From a bacterium F11 (lineage in GTDB: Bacteria > Elusimicrobiota > Elusimicrobia > F11), in assembly GCA_002176905.1 (NCBI GenBank), contig MSYE01000044.1, positions 1-50,247 on the forward strand: 50,247 nt of DNA, in the 5' to 3' direction. Both the position numbers and the translations under genes were made by a program. Below the pieces are notes generated by a model that was not told the origin of the DNA, made no database searches, and was given only the letters and a program-made list of their open reading frames with translations. Positions 7,411 to 14,897 of this stretch are shown here, piece by piece (the stretch's first letter is position 1; each line of letters opens with the position of its first letter).

Positions 7411-7555
7411 TGGACTCTCAGGCCAACACGGACTCACCTCTCAACCAGCACTAATCACCAAATAACGGTCACACGAATCGACCCCTGATTCTTGCCATAC
7501 CTCCAAATAAATGGCCTAACAGCCCCCATCAAAATCATGATCACAGGAGTGCGAG

Positions 7556-7786
7556 ATGAATGATATGACCCCAAAGGAGAGGCTGGAACGAATTTTTGAG
7601 TTATTATCGCAGGCCGCATTGAGATTGGTTGAAAAAGGTGGCACCAATAATCACATCGAAGAGGAGAAACCGTCCAGATGGAAGGTGATTCAAGTTGAGA
7701 AAAAATCCGACGGCCTTGTATTCAAGATTCAAGTCTTGCCACGACGTGTTGACCAGACGGTATTCAAAACGCACAAAAACCATTGA
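7556..7786 (+). CDS. Small protein of the MTPEERLERI family (paralogue 2, N-terminal part)
   Basis: 76 aa with a good ribosome-binding site (AGGAG). MNDMTPKERLERIFELL and ALRLVEKGG, then RWKVIQVEKKSDGLVFKIQ, match the N-terminal ~75 residues of the longer protein at 11540-12205. Here the part is a separate gene, followed 33 nt later by the HTH part. Related short ORFs accompany recombinase cassettes in other genomes. The function is unknown. The 15-nt string AAATGGCCTAACAGC lies upstream of both this gene and the one at 11540. Confidence 0.6.
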   Translation: MNDMTPKERLERIFELLSQAALRLVEKGGTNNHIEEEKPSRWKVIQVEKKSDGLVFKIQVLPRRVDQTVFKTHKNH

Positions 7787-7819
7787 TAATGAATAGGGTG
7801 GTTCGATTTTTTTGATGGG

Positions 7820-8449
7820 GTGGATGATGTAACGGGTTTCAAAACGGATTCCGGCCAAATAAGCGATTTAATTGAGCTTTTTGGTCAATTTGGGGTCTCG
7901 GACACCTTTAAATTCGGTCAAATCGTGGGACCGAACGGTCAAAACACCCTTTTATTTGAAGATCAGTATCAAGCCTGGCTCACTCCCCGCCAACCTAAGC
8001 CGCCTCGGATCCAAGCTAATATCAAACAAGCTGCCGAACTGCAAAAACGACTGGATGATACCCCCGGTCTTACACAAACGGCCTTGGCAAGAGAGCTGGG
8101 AATGGACCGGACCACATTAATCCGACTTCTTAATCTGACTTGGCTTAGCCCTGCTATTAAGGACTATATCAACCGCTTGGGGCCGGATACTCTACAGTGT
8201 CCCTTAACCAAAAAACATCTTAGACAATTGACAACCATTCAAGATTCGGAAATTCAAACGGAAAAGTTCAGCCAACTAATTGAATCACTCAAGGGCGATT
8301 ACTCCAAAAATACCAAATTGCCAACATTCCAAATTCTCTCGACATCATCCAGAGCATTGAGTTTGTCTAAAAGGTCCAACTTTCCTGGCGAATCAGGCCC
8401 AACAAACCGAAACATGGAATGCCTAGCTCTCGGCAAACATCAGGAATGA
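7820..8449 (+). CDS. ParB-like HTH protein, paralogue 2
   Basis: 209 aa from a GTG without a clear ribosome-binding site. The N-terminal module SGQISDLIELFGQFGV and the HTH (LTQTALARELGMDRTTLIRL, LSPAIKDYINRL) are shared with paralogue 1; at DNA level the two copies are visibly alike for over 400 bp. The last ~28 codons run antisense over the 3' end of the DUF4411 gene (8367-8449), so the natural C-terminus has probably been replaced by readthrough into its convergent neighbour. It likely binds DNA, but the target is unknown. Confidence 0.6.
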   Translation: MDDVTGFKTDSGQISDLIELFGQFGVSDTFKFGQIVGPNGQNTLLFEDQYQAWLTPRQPKPPRIQANIKQAAELQKRLDDTPGLTQTALARELGMDRTTLIRLLNLTWLSPAIKDYINRLGPDTLQCPLTKKHLRQLTTIQDSEIQTEKFSQLIESLKGDYSKNTKLPTFQILSTSSRALSLSKRSNFPGESGPTNRNMECLALGKHQE

Positions 8450-8869
8450 AATGCGTTCTTTTGGGGTTCCGCTTTTCGGCTGCCGATGTTTCCTGCGTCA
8501 CGACAATTCCCTTGCGCAGTCTGGCCAAGGCTATAACGTATGCATCTGCTTCTTCATGTTCTGCTTTTGGATCCCGTAGCCCGGTGAATTGGTTTTGAAT
8601 CTTGAGGGCTTCTTCAAGTAACTCACCGGTTGGAACAATAATGTTTTTCCGTTTGGTCATCCATTTGACCAAGCCTGTCGGTCCGACAGCTTGCAATTCT
8701 TCAGAAACAAGTTCAGGCACAATAAGACGTTTAGCTGCTATTAAGGTGTCGATTTTGGAAACGAGTCCAGTAAAAATATCTTCCGGATAATAGCGTATCC
8801 TGCACCCCTCTAAGACATAGCATAATCTAACTACTAAAATGTGGCTGATCTAAACCAAGGAGATCAGCG

Positions 8870-9145
8870 ATGAAAAGACGACAATGGGACTCAAAAAAGA
8901 AAGCCTTAATTGTGATTCAAGGCCTTAAAGGCAAATCCGTGGCCGAACTCTTCAACGAACACCAAATCAGCCAAGCCCAGTACTACCAGTGGCGTGACCA
9001 GTTCTTCGCCAACGCCCCAAAAGCCTTTGATACAGCGCAGACCACCCAGAAAGAACAACGTCAACAAAAAGAAATTGACCGCCTTAAAAGCATGGTGGGC
9101 GAACTCACCATGGAGTTAAAAAAAAGCGAAGAGGCGTGGTCATGA
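8870..9145 (+). CDS. IS3-family transposase OrfA
   Basis: 91 aa with AAGGAG 7 nt upstream of the ATG. HTH of the Tnp-1 type (SVAELFNEHQISQAQYYQWR) followed by a heptad-repeat helix (KEIDRLKSMVGELTMELK) for dimerisation. It binds the terminal repeats. Just before the stop codon is a run of eight A (9118-9125) in the phase A_AAA_AAA, a classical -1 slippage site; the orfB frame is open across it, so an OrfAB fusion transposase can form. Confidence 0.93.
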   Translation: MKRRQWDSKKKALIVIQGLKGKSVAELFNEHQISQAQYYQWRDQFFANAPKAFDTAQTTQKEQRQQKEIDRLKSMVGELTMELKKSEEAWS

Positions 9146-9921
9146 CCCGGCGCCGCTCGCCACGAAATCCCCGGGAAGATGCGCGGATCTTATATCGTAT
9201 TCGCGAGATCAAAGTCGATCATCCCTTCTGGGGTTACCGTCGTGTGGCCAATCATTTAATCTACGTGGATCAGTTCTGCGTCAACCGTAAGCGTGTGTTG
9301 CGAATCATGAAACAGAACAATCTTTTGGTCACTCCGAATCTGCGTCTCAAGGCCAAGCGAACTCCGACGAGAAGCAAGCCCAAAGCGGACCGCCCCAATC
9401 AATGGTGGGGTACGGACATGACCAAGGTAATGATCGATGGCTTCGGCTGGGTTTACCTGGTCATTGTTCTCGACTGGCACACAAAGAAAATCGTCGGTTA
9501 TTATGCCGGCATGCAGTGCAAGGCCGTTCACTGGCTGGCCGCACTCAACATGGCCGTCAATCGCCAATTCCCGAACGGCGTTCGGGGCCAAGAGCTGAAC
9601 TTGATGAGCGACAATGGATGCCAACCGACATCCGAGCTATTCATGCACTCGTGCCGCACAATGGGAATCAACCAAGCCTTTACCAGCTACAACAACCCCA
9701 AGGGGAACGCCGACACCGAACGCATGATGCGCACCATCAAAGAAGAGCTTGTCTGGCTCAAGGAATGGCGCAGCCCGTTCGACTTTGCCCAGCGGTTTGA
9801 GCGATGGGCTGAGGTCGACTATAACCGCAAGTATCGGCACTCAACGCTCAAAAACAAAACACCTTTGATGTTTGAGAAAGAACAAATCGACAGCCACAAA
9901 ACTCAGTTAGCAACGGCTTGA
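9142..9921 (+). CDS. IS3-family transposase OrfB (DDE integrase core)
   Basis: About 259 aa from an ATG overlapping the orfA stop (ATGA); it is probably produced mainly as the frameshift fusion OrfAB. It has an HTH_21 region (HPFWGYRRVANHL) followed by the rve catalytic core: first Asp in WWGTDMTKV, second in LMSDNGCQP, Glu in GNADTERMMRTIKEEL. The C-terminus YNRKYRHSTLKNKTP is typical. No frameshift or internal stop is visible, so it should be functional. Confidence 0.95.
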   Translation: MTRRRSPRNPREDARILYRIREIKVDHPFWGYRRVANHLIYVDQFCVNRKRVLRIMKQNNLLVTPNLRLKAKRTPTRSKPKADRPNQWWGTDMTKVMIDGFGWVYLVIVLDWHTKKIVGYYAGMQCKAVHWLAALNMAVNRQFPNGVRGQELNLMSDNGCQPTSELFMHSCRTMGINQAFTSYNNPKGNADTERMMRTIKEELVWLKEWRSPFDFAQRFERWAEVDYNRKYRHSTLKNKTPLMFEKEQIDSHKTQLATA

Positions 9922-10001
9922 CTTAAGGGGTGCATTACAAGCGCGCTTGCCAGTCCATAAAAGAACTTGAATCAACACAATAGATTTTAGGGTCGGCCAT
10001 G

Positions 10002-11195
10002 TTATTCGGCCCTTTCTTCGGAAGACGCCGTTGGCGCAAGGAGGGGTTTTAAGTGTCCGAAATGGTGAAATTTAAGTTCAAGGTATCGGGCGGCATCGAC
10101 TGATGTTAACCGATTGGCATCGAGGGCCTCCACCACCAGTCGTGTAAATGGGCGGCCGTTGCGGCCAATCGCCTGTTCCGCCTGACTTGCAAATCCCCCT
10201 TTTCGTTTCGGTAAGGTCGCCACGTATTTTTCCCAAGATTCGCGCCAATCGTTGTATTGGGACCAAGTCATGTAGCCCGAGGATCGCAATCGAGTCGCCA
10301 TAGCCAACGGTGTTATCCAAAACTTGCGAGCGAGACGTCGAACACCATCGCGATCCCATTTCTTTAACGGTAACGCGAAACTATCGATAATGGATTTGAG
10401 AGATTTCTCAGGAACAATCGAATAGCTTGTCGCCATTTCCACAAACTGTTCAACTTCATTCCATTCTGATTCGGATCGGTCCTCTTCAATGGCGGGTTTT
10501 TCTTCATGGCCTTGCGCTAACATCAGGTGGATTGCTTCGTGAACCAATGTAAATATTTTTGCCTCCGGGGGTGATTCCTTGCTGTTAATACCAATCACCG
10601 GAAGTGGTGTTTTTAATAAGGCCACCCCGCGAACCTCTTTCAAAGCCACTTTCCTAAATTGAAATACGAGGATTCCCAAATCCTCAATGGCTTTTCGCCA
10701 CAAGGCCCACGCCTTCCATTCCGTCTGCAAAGAAAATTGCGTAGAAGTATCAATTCCGGCAGCGTTCCGCAGCCTTTGTCCGACCTTTTCCGGGGTTTCG
10801 TTTAGATGCCCTATGAGCTTGAATTGAGGAATCTCATAACTAAGCTCTTCCGTAAGATTGAGAGCATTTTCCCGACGCATGACCATCTGGCGGATCCCTA
10901 GGCGAAGCTCTGGTGATTCGGCGCTCGGCGGCACCTTGGGTAATCGACGCCGTTCAGCAGAGAGGGGAACGATCTTTGGGGGTTGAGGCAGGAAGAACAG
11001 ACTTAACGGTCGGTGTAGTAAACCGGCGATTCTTTCCAGCTGCTTAACAGTCGGACTCTTTTCACCCTTTTCCCAGGCAAGGACCCGATCTTTCTTGACT
11101 TGTAGGCGCTTAGCGACTCTTTCTTCACCATAGCCACTTTCCCGCATCGCCCACGTTAATAACTCGGGGTTGATGTTTGCTGGTGTTGTTCCCAT
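10002..11195 (-). CDS. XRE-HTH / ImmA-IrrE metallopeptidase fusion (antitoxin-like)
   Basis: 397 aa. N-terminal XRE-type HTH at about 18-70 (GYGEERVAKRLQVKKDRVLA then WEKGEKSPTVKQLERIAGLL). C-terminal ImmA/IrrE domain with the zinc motif HEAIHLMLAQG (about residue 225) and a downstream glutamate in NEVEQFVEMATSYSIVP. Proteins of this build regulate by cleaving repressors and often sit directly before DUF4411 toxin genes, as here (1-nt gap). In this strain the toxin is broken by an IS, so the gene may persist as an orphan. The palindrome at 11266-11317 lies about 70 nt upstream of its start and could be its operator. Confidence 0.9.
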   Translation of the reverse strand: MGTTPANINPELLTWAMRESGYGEERVAKRLQVKKDRVLAWEKGEKSPTVKQLERIAGLLHRPLSLFFLPQPPKIVPLSAERRRLPKVPPSAESPELRLGIRQMVMRRENALNLTEELSYEIPQFKLIGHLNETPEKVGQRLRNAAGIDTSTQFSLQTEWKAWALWRKAIEDLGILVFQFRKVALKEVRGVALLKTPLPVIGINSKESPPEAKIFTLVHEAIHLMLAQGHEEKPAIEEDRSESEWNEVEQFVEMATSYSIVPEKSLKSIIDSFALPLKKWDRDGVRRLARKFWITPLAMATRLRSSGYMTWSQYNDWRESWEKYVATLPKRKGGFASQAEQAIGRNGRPFTRLVVEALDANRLTSVDAARYLELKFHHFGHLKPLLAPTASSEERAE

Positions 11196-11265
11196 AAATT
11201 GAATTTTATTTTAAGAAACTCCCCTCAACAAGGAATTCGCGGAGAAACTTGAACCTACGGCGGCA

Positions 11266-11317
11266 ATCTAACGACGTTCTAACAAGCGCGTTATATCGTT
11301 GTTATTTTCTGTTAGAT
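11266..11317. promoter_or_regulatory. 52-nt imperfect palindrome between divergent genes
   Basis: Outer arms ATCTAAC (11266-11272) and GTTAGAT (11311-11317) are perfect complements, and an inner TAAC...GTTA pair surrounds AAGCGC. It lies upstream of the XRE/ImmA gene (minus strand) and of HTH paralogue 3 (plus strand). An operator for the XRE protein is the simplest reading. The arms also fit the integron R''/R' consensus, but other attC features are missing. Confidence 0.4.
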
Positions 11318-11539
11318 TTATCGGATTGTTGACTAAACCATGAATAATGAGGGACTGCCATTTATTTGGCAACAATCTTATCTGAGGCAATATTGCTTTG
11401 GAGGGAGAATCTTTACGACTGGTACAATGTAAGAATTTTACTTTGTCGACGGAGAAAAAGCAATATCCTCTTCTTGCAAACCGTTCCCACAAATGGCCTA
11501 ACAGCAACCGTTGAAAAAATGACCAAAGAGGAGGGAAAG

Positions 11540-12205
11540 ATGGTGGGCAAGTTGAAATATCTGATAAACGCAGACGAAATGACCCCGGAGGAGAGGTTAG
11601 AACGAATTACCCAGCTTATGGCTCAAGGTGTGTTGAGATTGATCTGGGAAGGTGGAACAACCAAGAACGCTGAAGCGGAACAACCGTGCAAATGGAAGGT
11701 AGTTCAAGTTGAAGAACATTCCAACTGCCTGGATTTTAAGATTCAGATGGATGCCCCCAGAGAAAATCTCACCCCGATTCAACCCAAACCACCAAGAATC
11801 CAGAAATATTTAAAACAGGCCCAGGAATTAAGCCGCCGGTTGGAGGAAGACCCACACCTCACCAAATCCGCTTTGGCAAAAGAAATTGGGATCAGCCGAT
11901 TCGAACTGAGGCACAATTTAAGACTGCTTCACCTGGCTCCCGAAATCCAAAAATTCATTATGGACTTGCCACCATCCAAAAAGGATTATCCCATCACAAA
12001 GAGGAAGCTCCGGAAAATATCGATGATATTCAATCATCACGAACAGAAGGACCGGTTTTGCGAGTTACTGTCTCAGACGATGGGAGGGAATTGGATTTAT
12101 GAGATAGGTAAAGGATTCAAACTTCTTGAGAAAAATACGATTAAAAATGAAGTACAGGCAAAATGCCAAGAAACACAAATAATATTTGCAGACACCCAGA
12201 AATGA
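11540..12205 (+). CDS. ParB-like HTH protein, paralogue 3 (fused form)
   Basis: 221 aa from an ATG with GAGGAGGG upstream. It fuses the MTPEERLERI head (separate gene in paralogue 2) directly to the HTH part (PKPPRIQKYLKQAQELSRRL, then LTKSALAKEIGISRFELRHN and LAPEIQKFIMDLPP). The ~50-residue SGQISDL...LLFEDQYQAWL module present in paralogues 1 and 2 is missing. The stop overlaps the start of a 42-aa cysteine-rich ORF (ATGA), so the two are coupled. DNA binding is inferred; the cassette role is unknown. Confidence 0.7.
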   Translation: MVGKLKYLINADEMTPEERLERITQLMAQGVLRLIWEGGTTKNAEAEQPCKWKVVQVEEHSNCLDFKIQMDAPRENLTPIQPKPPRIQKYLKQAQELSRRLEEDPHLTKSALAKEIGISRFELRHNLRLLHLAPEIQKFIMDLPPSKKDYPITKRKLRKISMIFNHHEQKDRFCELLSQTMGGNWIYEIGKGFKLLEKNTIKNEVQAKCQETQIIFADTQK

Positions 12206-12330
12206 CCTGTTATAATTGTTTTAACCTGTTGATATGTCCATACTACGAACCAGAGAATGTTTGTAAATTCACTTTGGACAAGGTCTTAAAAGCTCAGAAT
12301 AAGTTAGGCTCAAAATCGGAGAAATCATGA
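12202..12330 (+). CDS. 42-aa cysteine-rich, probably zinc-binding, small protein
   Basis: The frame starts ATG overlapping the stop of paralogue 3 (ATGA) and ends TGA overlapping the ATG of the next gene (again ATGA). It encodes MTCYNCFNLLICPYYEPENV followed by C and a basic tail. Four cysteines in C-x2-C-x5-C-x8-C spacing within 21 residues suggest a small metal-binding knuckle. Four-base overlaps on both sides argue that it is a real coupled gene rather than chance. I know no family for it. Confidence 0.6.
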   Translation: MTCYNCFNLLICPYYEPENVCKFTLDKVLKAQNKLGSKSEKS

Positions 12331-13466
12331 TCAAACATATTGATTACCATCCATCCCTTTCACAAAAGAAAGGACTGTTTTTTTTATTCATATCATTGAT
12401 CTTACTACCCTTCAATTCAAGCGTTTCTCAAAATTCAGATGAGTTTTTATTGCAATTTGTCCCTACCGAACCGTTCAAGGTTGAAACCGGCTTGATGTAT
12501 AAGTTATTCCCTACCGGGAAAATCGAAGAACTTCCATTCAAATTTCCTAAGGTCCACTACGGAGGATGGGGAAGTGGAGTCACTTCAAATCCAACCCCCT
12601 CTAGAAGTAATCGGTATATTGGATTTCTCAAAGATTTCAATATATGGCTACTTGAATTAACCAACAACGAAACCACCCAAGCTACAACCATCGGGCGGTC
12701 CTCAGATGATAAGTATTGGGGGATAGTCGTATCTATGTCCGGTTGGTCTTTTGAAAATGAGAAATTGCTCTACTCTGTCCTTCCCGAAAGCGGGCATGAA
12801 GGAGAAGGCCCCCCTCTAATCACACGAAAAGTCAAATCTGGGTGGTACATATACGATCCGGTATCCAAAAAGAGTTCGTTTATTGATATCCCTGGAGATG
12901 TTCTTTCATGGTTACCTAATAACCAAATTCTCGTAAAAACACCGCCGAGTTCCCAGGAAAACGAAAGCATGGGAAGACAAATACAGAAATTCGATATTGA
13001 AAGCACGAAGCTGACTCCACTCCTCCCAATGAAAGGGGATTTTGAATTTAATGATATAAGCAAGGATGGAAAGTGGGTGCTTATTACTTCTCTCGACTGG
13101 GACAAATACACAACAAGCCTCCTGAAAATCAATATTGATAATCGGGAAGTGGTCAGCATCCTGAAAGATATCGAATGGGCTTCGATTCAGTTCGCTCATA
13201 TGTCTCCTCAGGGAGGAACAGTGTCCTGCGTTACAATTGAAAAATCAACTGAAACCAGACCAGTAACACATGGAGATATTACAACCTGGTTAAACGTCGA
13301 AGTCTACACCTTGGTCGTAAATGGAAAGGAAATATATACCTCTGATCAATTCTTTGGTAGTCACAAGTGGATTGATGAAAAGTCAATTGCGTTATTCAAT
13401 AGAGATGCAGTTGTCATAATAGAATCTGATTCTGGGAAAGAATTGGGCAGAAGAGTTCTGAATTAA
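12327..13466 (+). CDS. Exported beta-propeller-like protein of unknown function
   Basis: 379 aa with a GGAG 7 nt upstream. The basic N-terminus and hydrophobic core (KKGLFFLFISLILLPF) form a signal peptide with likely cleavage near SSVSQ. The rest is beta-rich with repeated short segments that look like TolB/WD40-type blades: RYIGFLKDFNIWLLEL, FENEKLLYSVLP, SKDGKWVLITSLDW, FAHMSPQGGTVSCVT and HKWIDEKSIALFNRDAVVII. No catalytic motif is visible. It is probably periplasmic and binds a protein or ligand. The gene is coupled to the 42-aa ORF. Confidence 0.6.
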   Translation: MIKHIDYHPSLSQKKGLFFLFISLILLPFNSSVSQNSDEFLLQFVPTEPFKVETGLMYKLFPTGKIEELPFKFPKVHYGGWGSGVTSNPTPSRSNRYIGFLKDFNIWLLELTNNETTQATTIGRSSDDKYWGIVVSMSGWSFENEKLLYSVLPESGHEGEGPPLITRKVKSGWYIYDPVSKKSSFIDIPGDVLSWLPNNQILVKTPPSSQENESMGRQIQKFDIESTKLTPLLPMKGDFEFNDISKDGKWVLITSLDWDKYTTSLLKINIDNREVVSILKDIEWASIQFAHMSPQGGTVSCVTIEKSTETRPVTHGDITTWLNVEVYTLVVNGKEIYTSDQFFGSHKWIDEKSIALFNRDAVVIIESDSGKELGRRVLN

Positions 13467-13756
13467 AATATATCACCGAAAAAACCCATATCACGTACTG
13501 GGAAGGGGGGGATGAATAATCTATCCAGTTGTTGTCCTCCGCTTATTCCCATCTACTAAGAAGAAAATATCCAATTTCATGGACTTCCCTTAAGAAAAAA
13601 TTCCACGGGTGGATTTTCGTGGTCAACAATAATTTGGCCGAGATGTCTCGAATGTTGACCACTCTGCCCAAAAGTTTTGAAACCCGTATCACCACTGTTG
13701 ACCACGAATTGCGAAAGTGTTTGATAATGATGGGCTGTAGGGGCTTAGAAAATGCG
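13467..13756. other. Intergenic region with three TGTTGACCAC-type repeats
   Basis: 290 bp without a credible gene. It holds TTCGTGGTCAACA (13616-13628) and its perfect 13-bp complement TGTTGACCACGAA (13696-13708), with a third copy of the core TGTTGACCAC at 13653-13662. The outer pair could form a long-range hairpin. It may be a decayed repeat or a structured RNA. I see no terminator with a T-tract. Confidence 0.5.
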
Positions 13757-13831
13757 GGTGACCGACGGGACTTGAACCCGCAACCTCCAGATCCACAATC
13801 TGGCGCTCTAACCGGTTGAGCTACGATCACC
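13757..13831 (-). tRNA. tRNA-His (GTG anticodon)
   Basis: A full cloverleaf is visible on the minus strand: acceptor stem GTGATCG paired with CGGTCAC (one G-U), D-arm TAGCTCAACCGGTTAGAGC, anticodon stem-loop CCAGATTGTGGATCTGG with anticodon GTG, and T-arm GCGGGTTCAAGTCCCGT. The extra 5' G (G-1) typical of tRNA-His is encoded and can pair with C73. CCA is not encoded (CGC follows), so it is added post-transcriptionally. Its 3' end faces the accessory region. Confidence 0.97.
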
Positions 13832-13953
13832 AAAACGGATGGCTCCGTTATCGAAAATGCAGGGATGGACACTCATTGTAACATATGGGCTGGATTGACA
13901 AAAAGCAGTCTCTGTTGGCGAAGGGTTGGGTTTATGAAGAAAAGGGCAAACGG

Positions 13954-14895
13954 TTATTTCATTACCTGCGAAAGATGGGCGAGGAATCCCACTACCGTGT
14001 TGTCTTGAAGAAGGAGGATGGCGTCGCGTCCTTCTTTTTGGGCATACCGTTTTTCCGGTTTCTCATCGTCCACAGGTTCAATCAAATTGCCAATTTTTAA
14101 GGTGGTTTTCTTATCGGGTCCCTCCAGGGTCACAATGAGAATTGGTTTATCAAAGCCCCTGTCTTTGGATTTTTCTTTTTCATCATCAAAACCCATGGCA
14201 CGAAGAGATCGAATTTTTGCTTTTAGGTTTTTAACCCAATCTTCTGTCACCTTTTCGCCTGTCTGTGCATTGGCCCAGGTGGAACTCGACGGCACCAATT
14301 CCAAACTCCCGTTTTGGATTTCGAATTTCATCTTCAACAATTGATCCACTTCTTGAGACAAAATTTGTTTTTGCCGAAAATCGTTCGAGGTGCGCTGAAG
14401 ATGGTAAAGCGGAAATCCGGTCACCAGATGGACCGGATCTTGATCCGTAAAACGAAAATAAGAGGATCCGTATCCCAAATTGGCCCGCTTTCCGAAGAAT
14501 CCGTCCAACAAAGGGACATCGCTTCCTTTTTCAAAAACCTGAAGACGCCTGGCCTCCCCTTCTATCAATTCAAATTGAGGATATTTTTCTTTGTTTTCTG
14601 AAATGACCGACTCCACCGAGAACTCCTGAAATGCTTTCAGGATCTGATCAAGAACATTCATGTCAATCTCATCCTGGATGGGTTCCATTATCTTCCATTC
14701 ATCTTCATCTTGTTGGAGTGTTAACGTCAAGGAGGGCGTCTTTATAACAATCTTCCCAATCTGATCCTCTTTCAAGGAAGAAAGGGGATTCACATTCATT
14801 GGTGCAGGTCTTCCTTTTATAAGAACAACAAGAGCAATACACCCTATCACCAAGAAAATCGCCAAAAACAAGAAAACTTTTTTGTTCAGACTCAT
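13954..14895 (-). CDS. DUF4340 membrane-anchored protein
   Basis: 313 aa from MSLNKKVFLF; a start 20 codons upstream would overlap the preceding gene. One N-terminal membrane span (about 6-27), then an extracytoplasmic region with the DUF4340 pattern: KIVIKTPSLTLTLQQDEDEW, the helical SVESVISENKEKYPQFEL, and repeated strand-rich units ending QEGRDAILLLQDNTVVGFL. DUF4340 proteins are encoded beside GldG/GldF/GldA-type ABC systems, as here (2 nt after the GldG-like gene). Role unknown, presumably a periplasmic partner of that exporter. Confidence 0.85.
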   Translation of the reverse strand: MSLNKKVFLFLAIFLVIGCIALVVLIKGRPAPMNVNPLSSLKEDQIGKIVIKTPSLTLTLQQDEDEWKIMEPIQDEIDMNVLDQILKAFQEFSVESVISENKEKYPQFELIEGEARRLQVFEKGSDVPLLDGFFGKRANLGYGSSYFRFTDQDPVHLVTGFPLYHLQRTSNDFRQKQILSQEVDQLLKMKFEIQNGSLELVPSSSTWANAQTGEKVTEDWVKNLKAKIRSLRAMGFDDEKEKSKDRGFDKPILIVTLEGPDKKTTLKIGNLIEPVDDEKPEKRYAQKEGRDAILLLQDNTVVGFLAHLSQVMK

Positions 14896-14897
14896 AC

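Larger units (their letters stand above)
8796..9939 (+). mobile_element. IS3-family insertion sequence, 1144 bp, with 4-bp target duplication
   Basis: The ends are imperfect inverted repeats: TATCCTGCACCCCT at the left and TGTAATGCACCCCT as the complement of the right end. The element is flanked by direct repeats AGCG at 8792-8795 and 9940-9943, which is the expected target duplication because excision of the element plus one copy restores the DUF4411 frame. It contains orfA and orfB in overlapping frames, as usual for IS3. Both ORFs are intact, so it may be active and recently inserted. Confidence 0.93.
8367..10000 (-). pseudogene. DUF4411 (PIN-domain) toxin gene split by an IS3-family element
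   Basis: The 5' part (10000-9944) encodes MADPKIYCVDSSSFMDWQA; the 3' part (8795-8367) continues RYYPEDIFTGLVSKIDTL and ends QESWTF. Removing the IS and one AGCG copy rejoins the frame as ...DWQARYYPEDIF..., a protein of 161 aa, the normal DUF4411 size. The PIN acidic residues are the first Asp in CVDSSS, then EEADAYVIALA and the C-terminal part. DUF4411 proteins are predicted RNases acting as toxins. The ATG lies 1 nt after the stop of the XRE/ImmA-IrrE gene, so they formed one operon. As it stands the toxin is inactivated. Confidence 0.9.

Noticed and set aside
9256..9840. Other-frame ORFs inside the IS transposase
   Set aside because: They are shadows of the DDE transposase frame with no motif of their own.
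11266..11317. Integron attC site
   Set aside because: The outer arms fit RYYYAAC/GTTRRRY, but the L-site pair, extrahelical bases, further sites and an integrase are missing, and the 52 nt are shorter than usual.
7411..13756. Genomic island integrated at tRNA-His
   Set aside because: No integrase and no direct repeat of the tRNA 3' end at the far border could be found; only the position is suggestive.
13529..13872. Reading frames overlapping tRNA-His
   Set aside because: They cross a complete tRNA gene and lack start signals.
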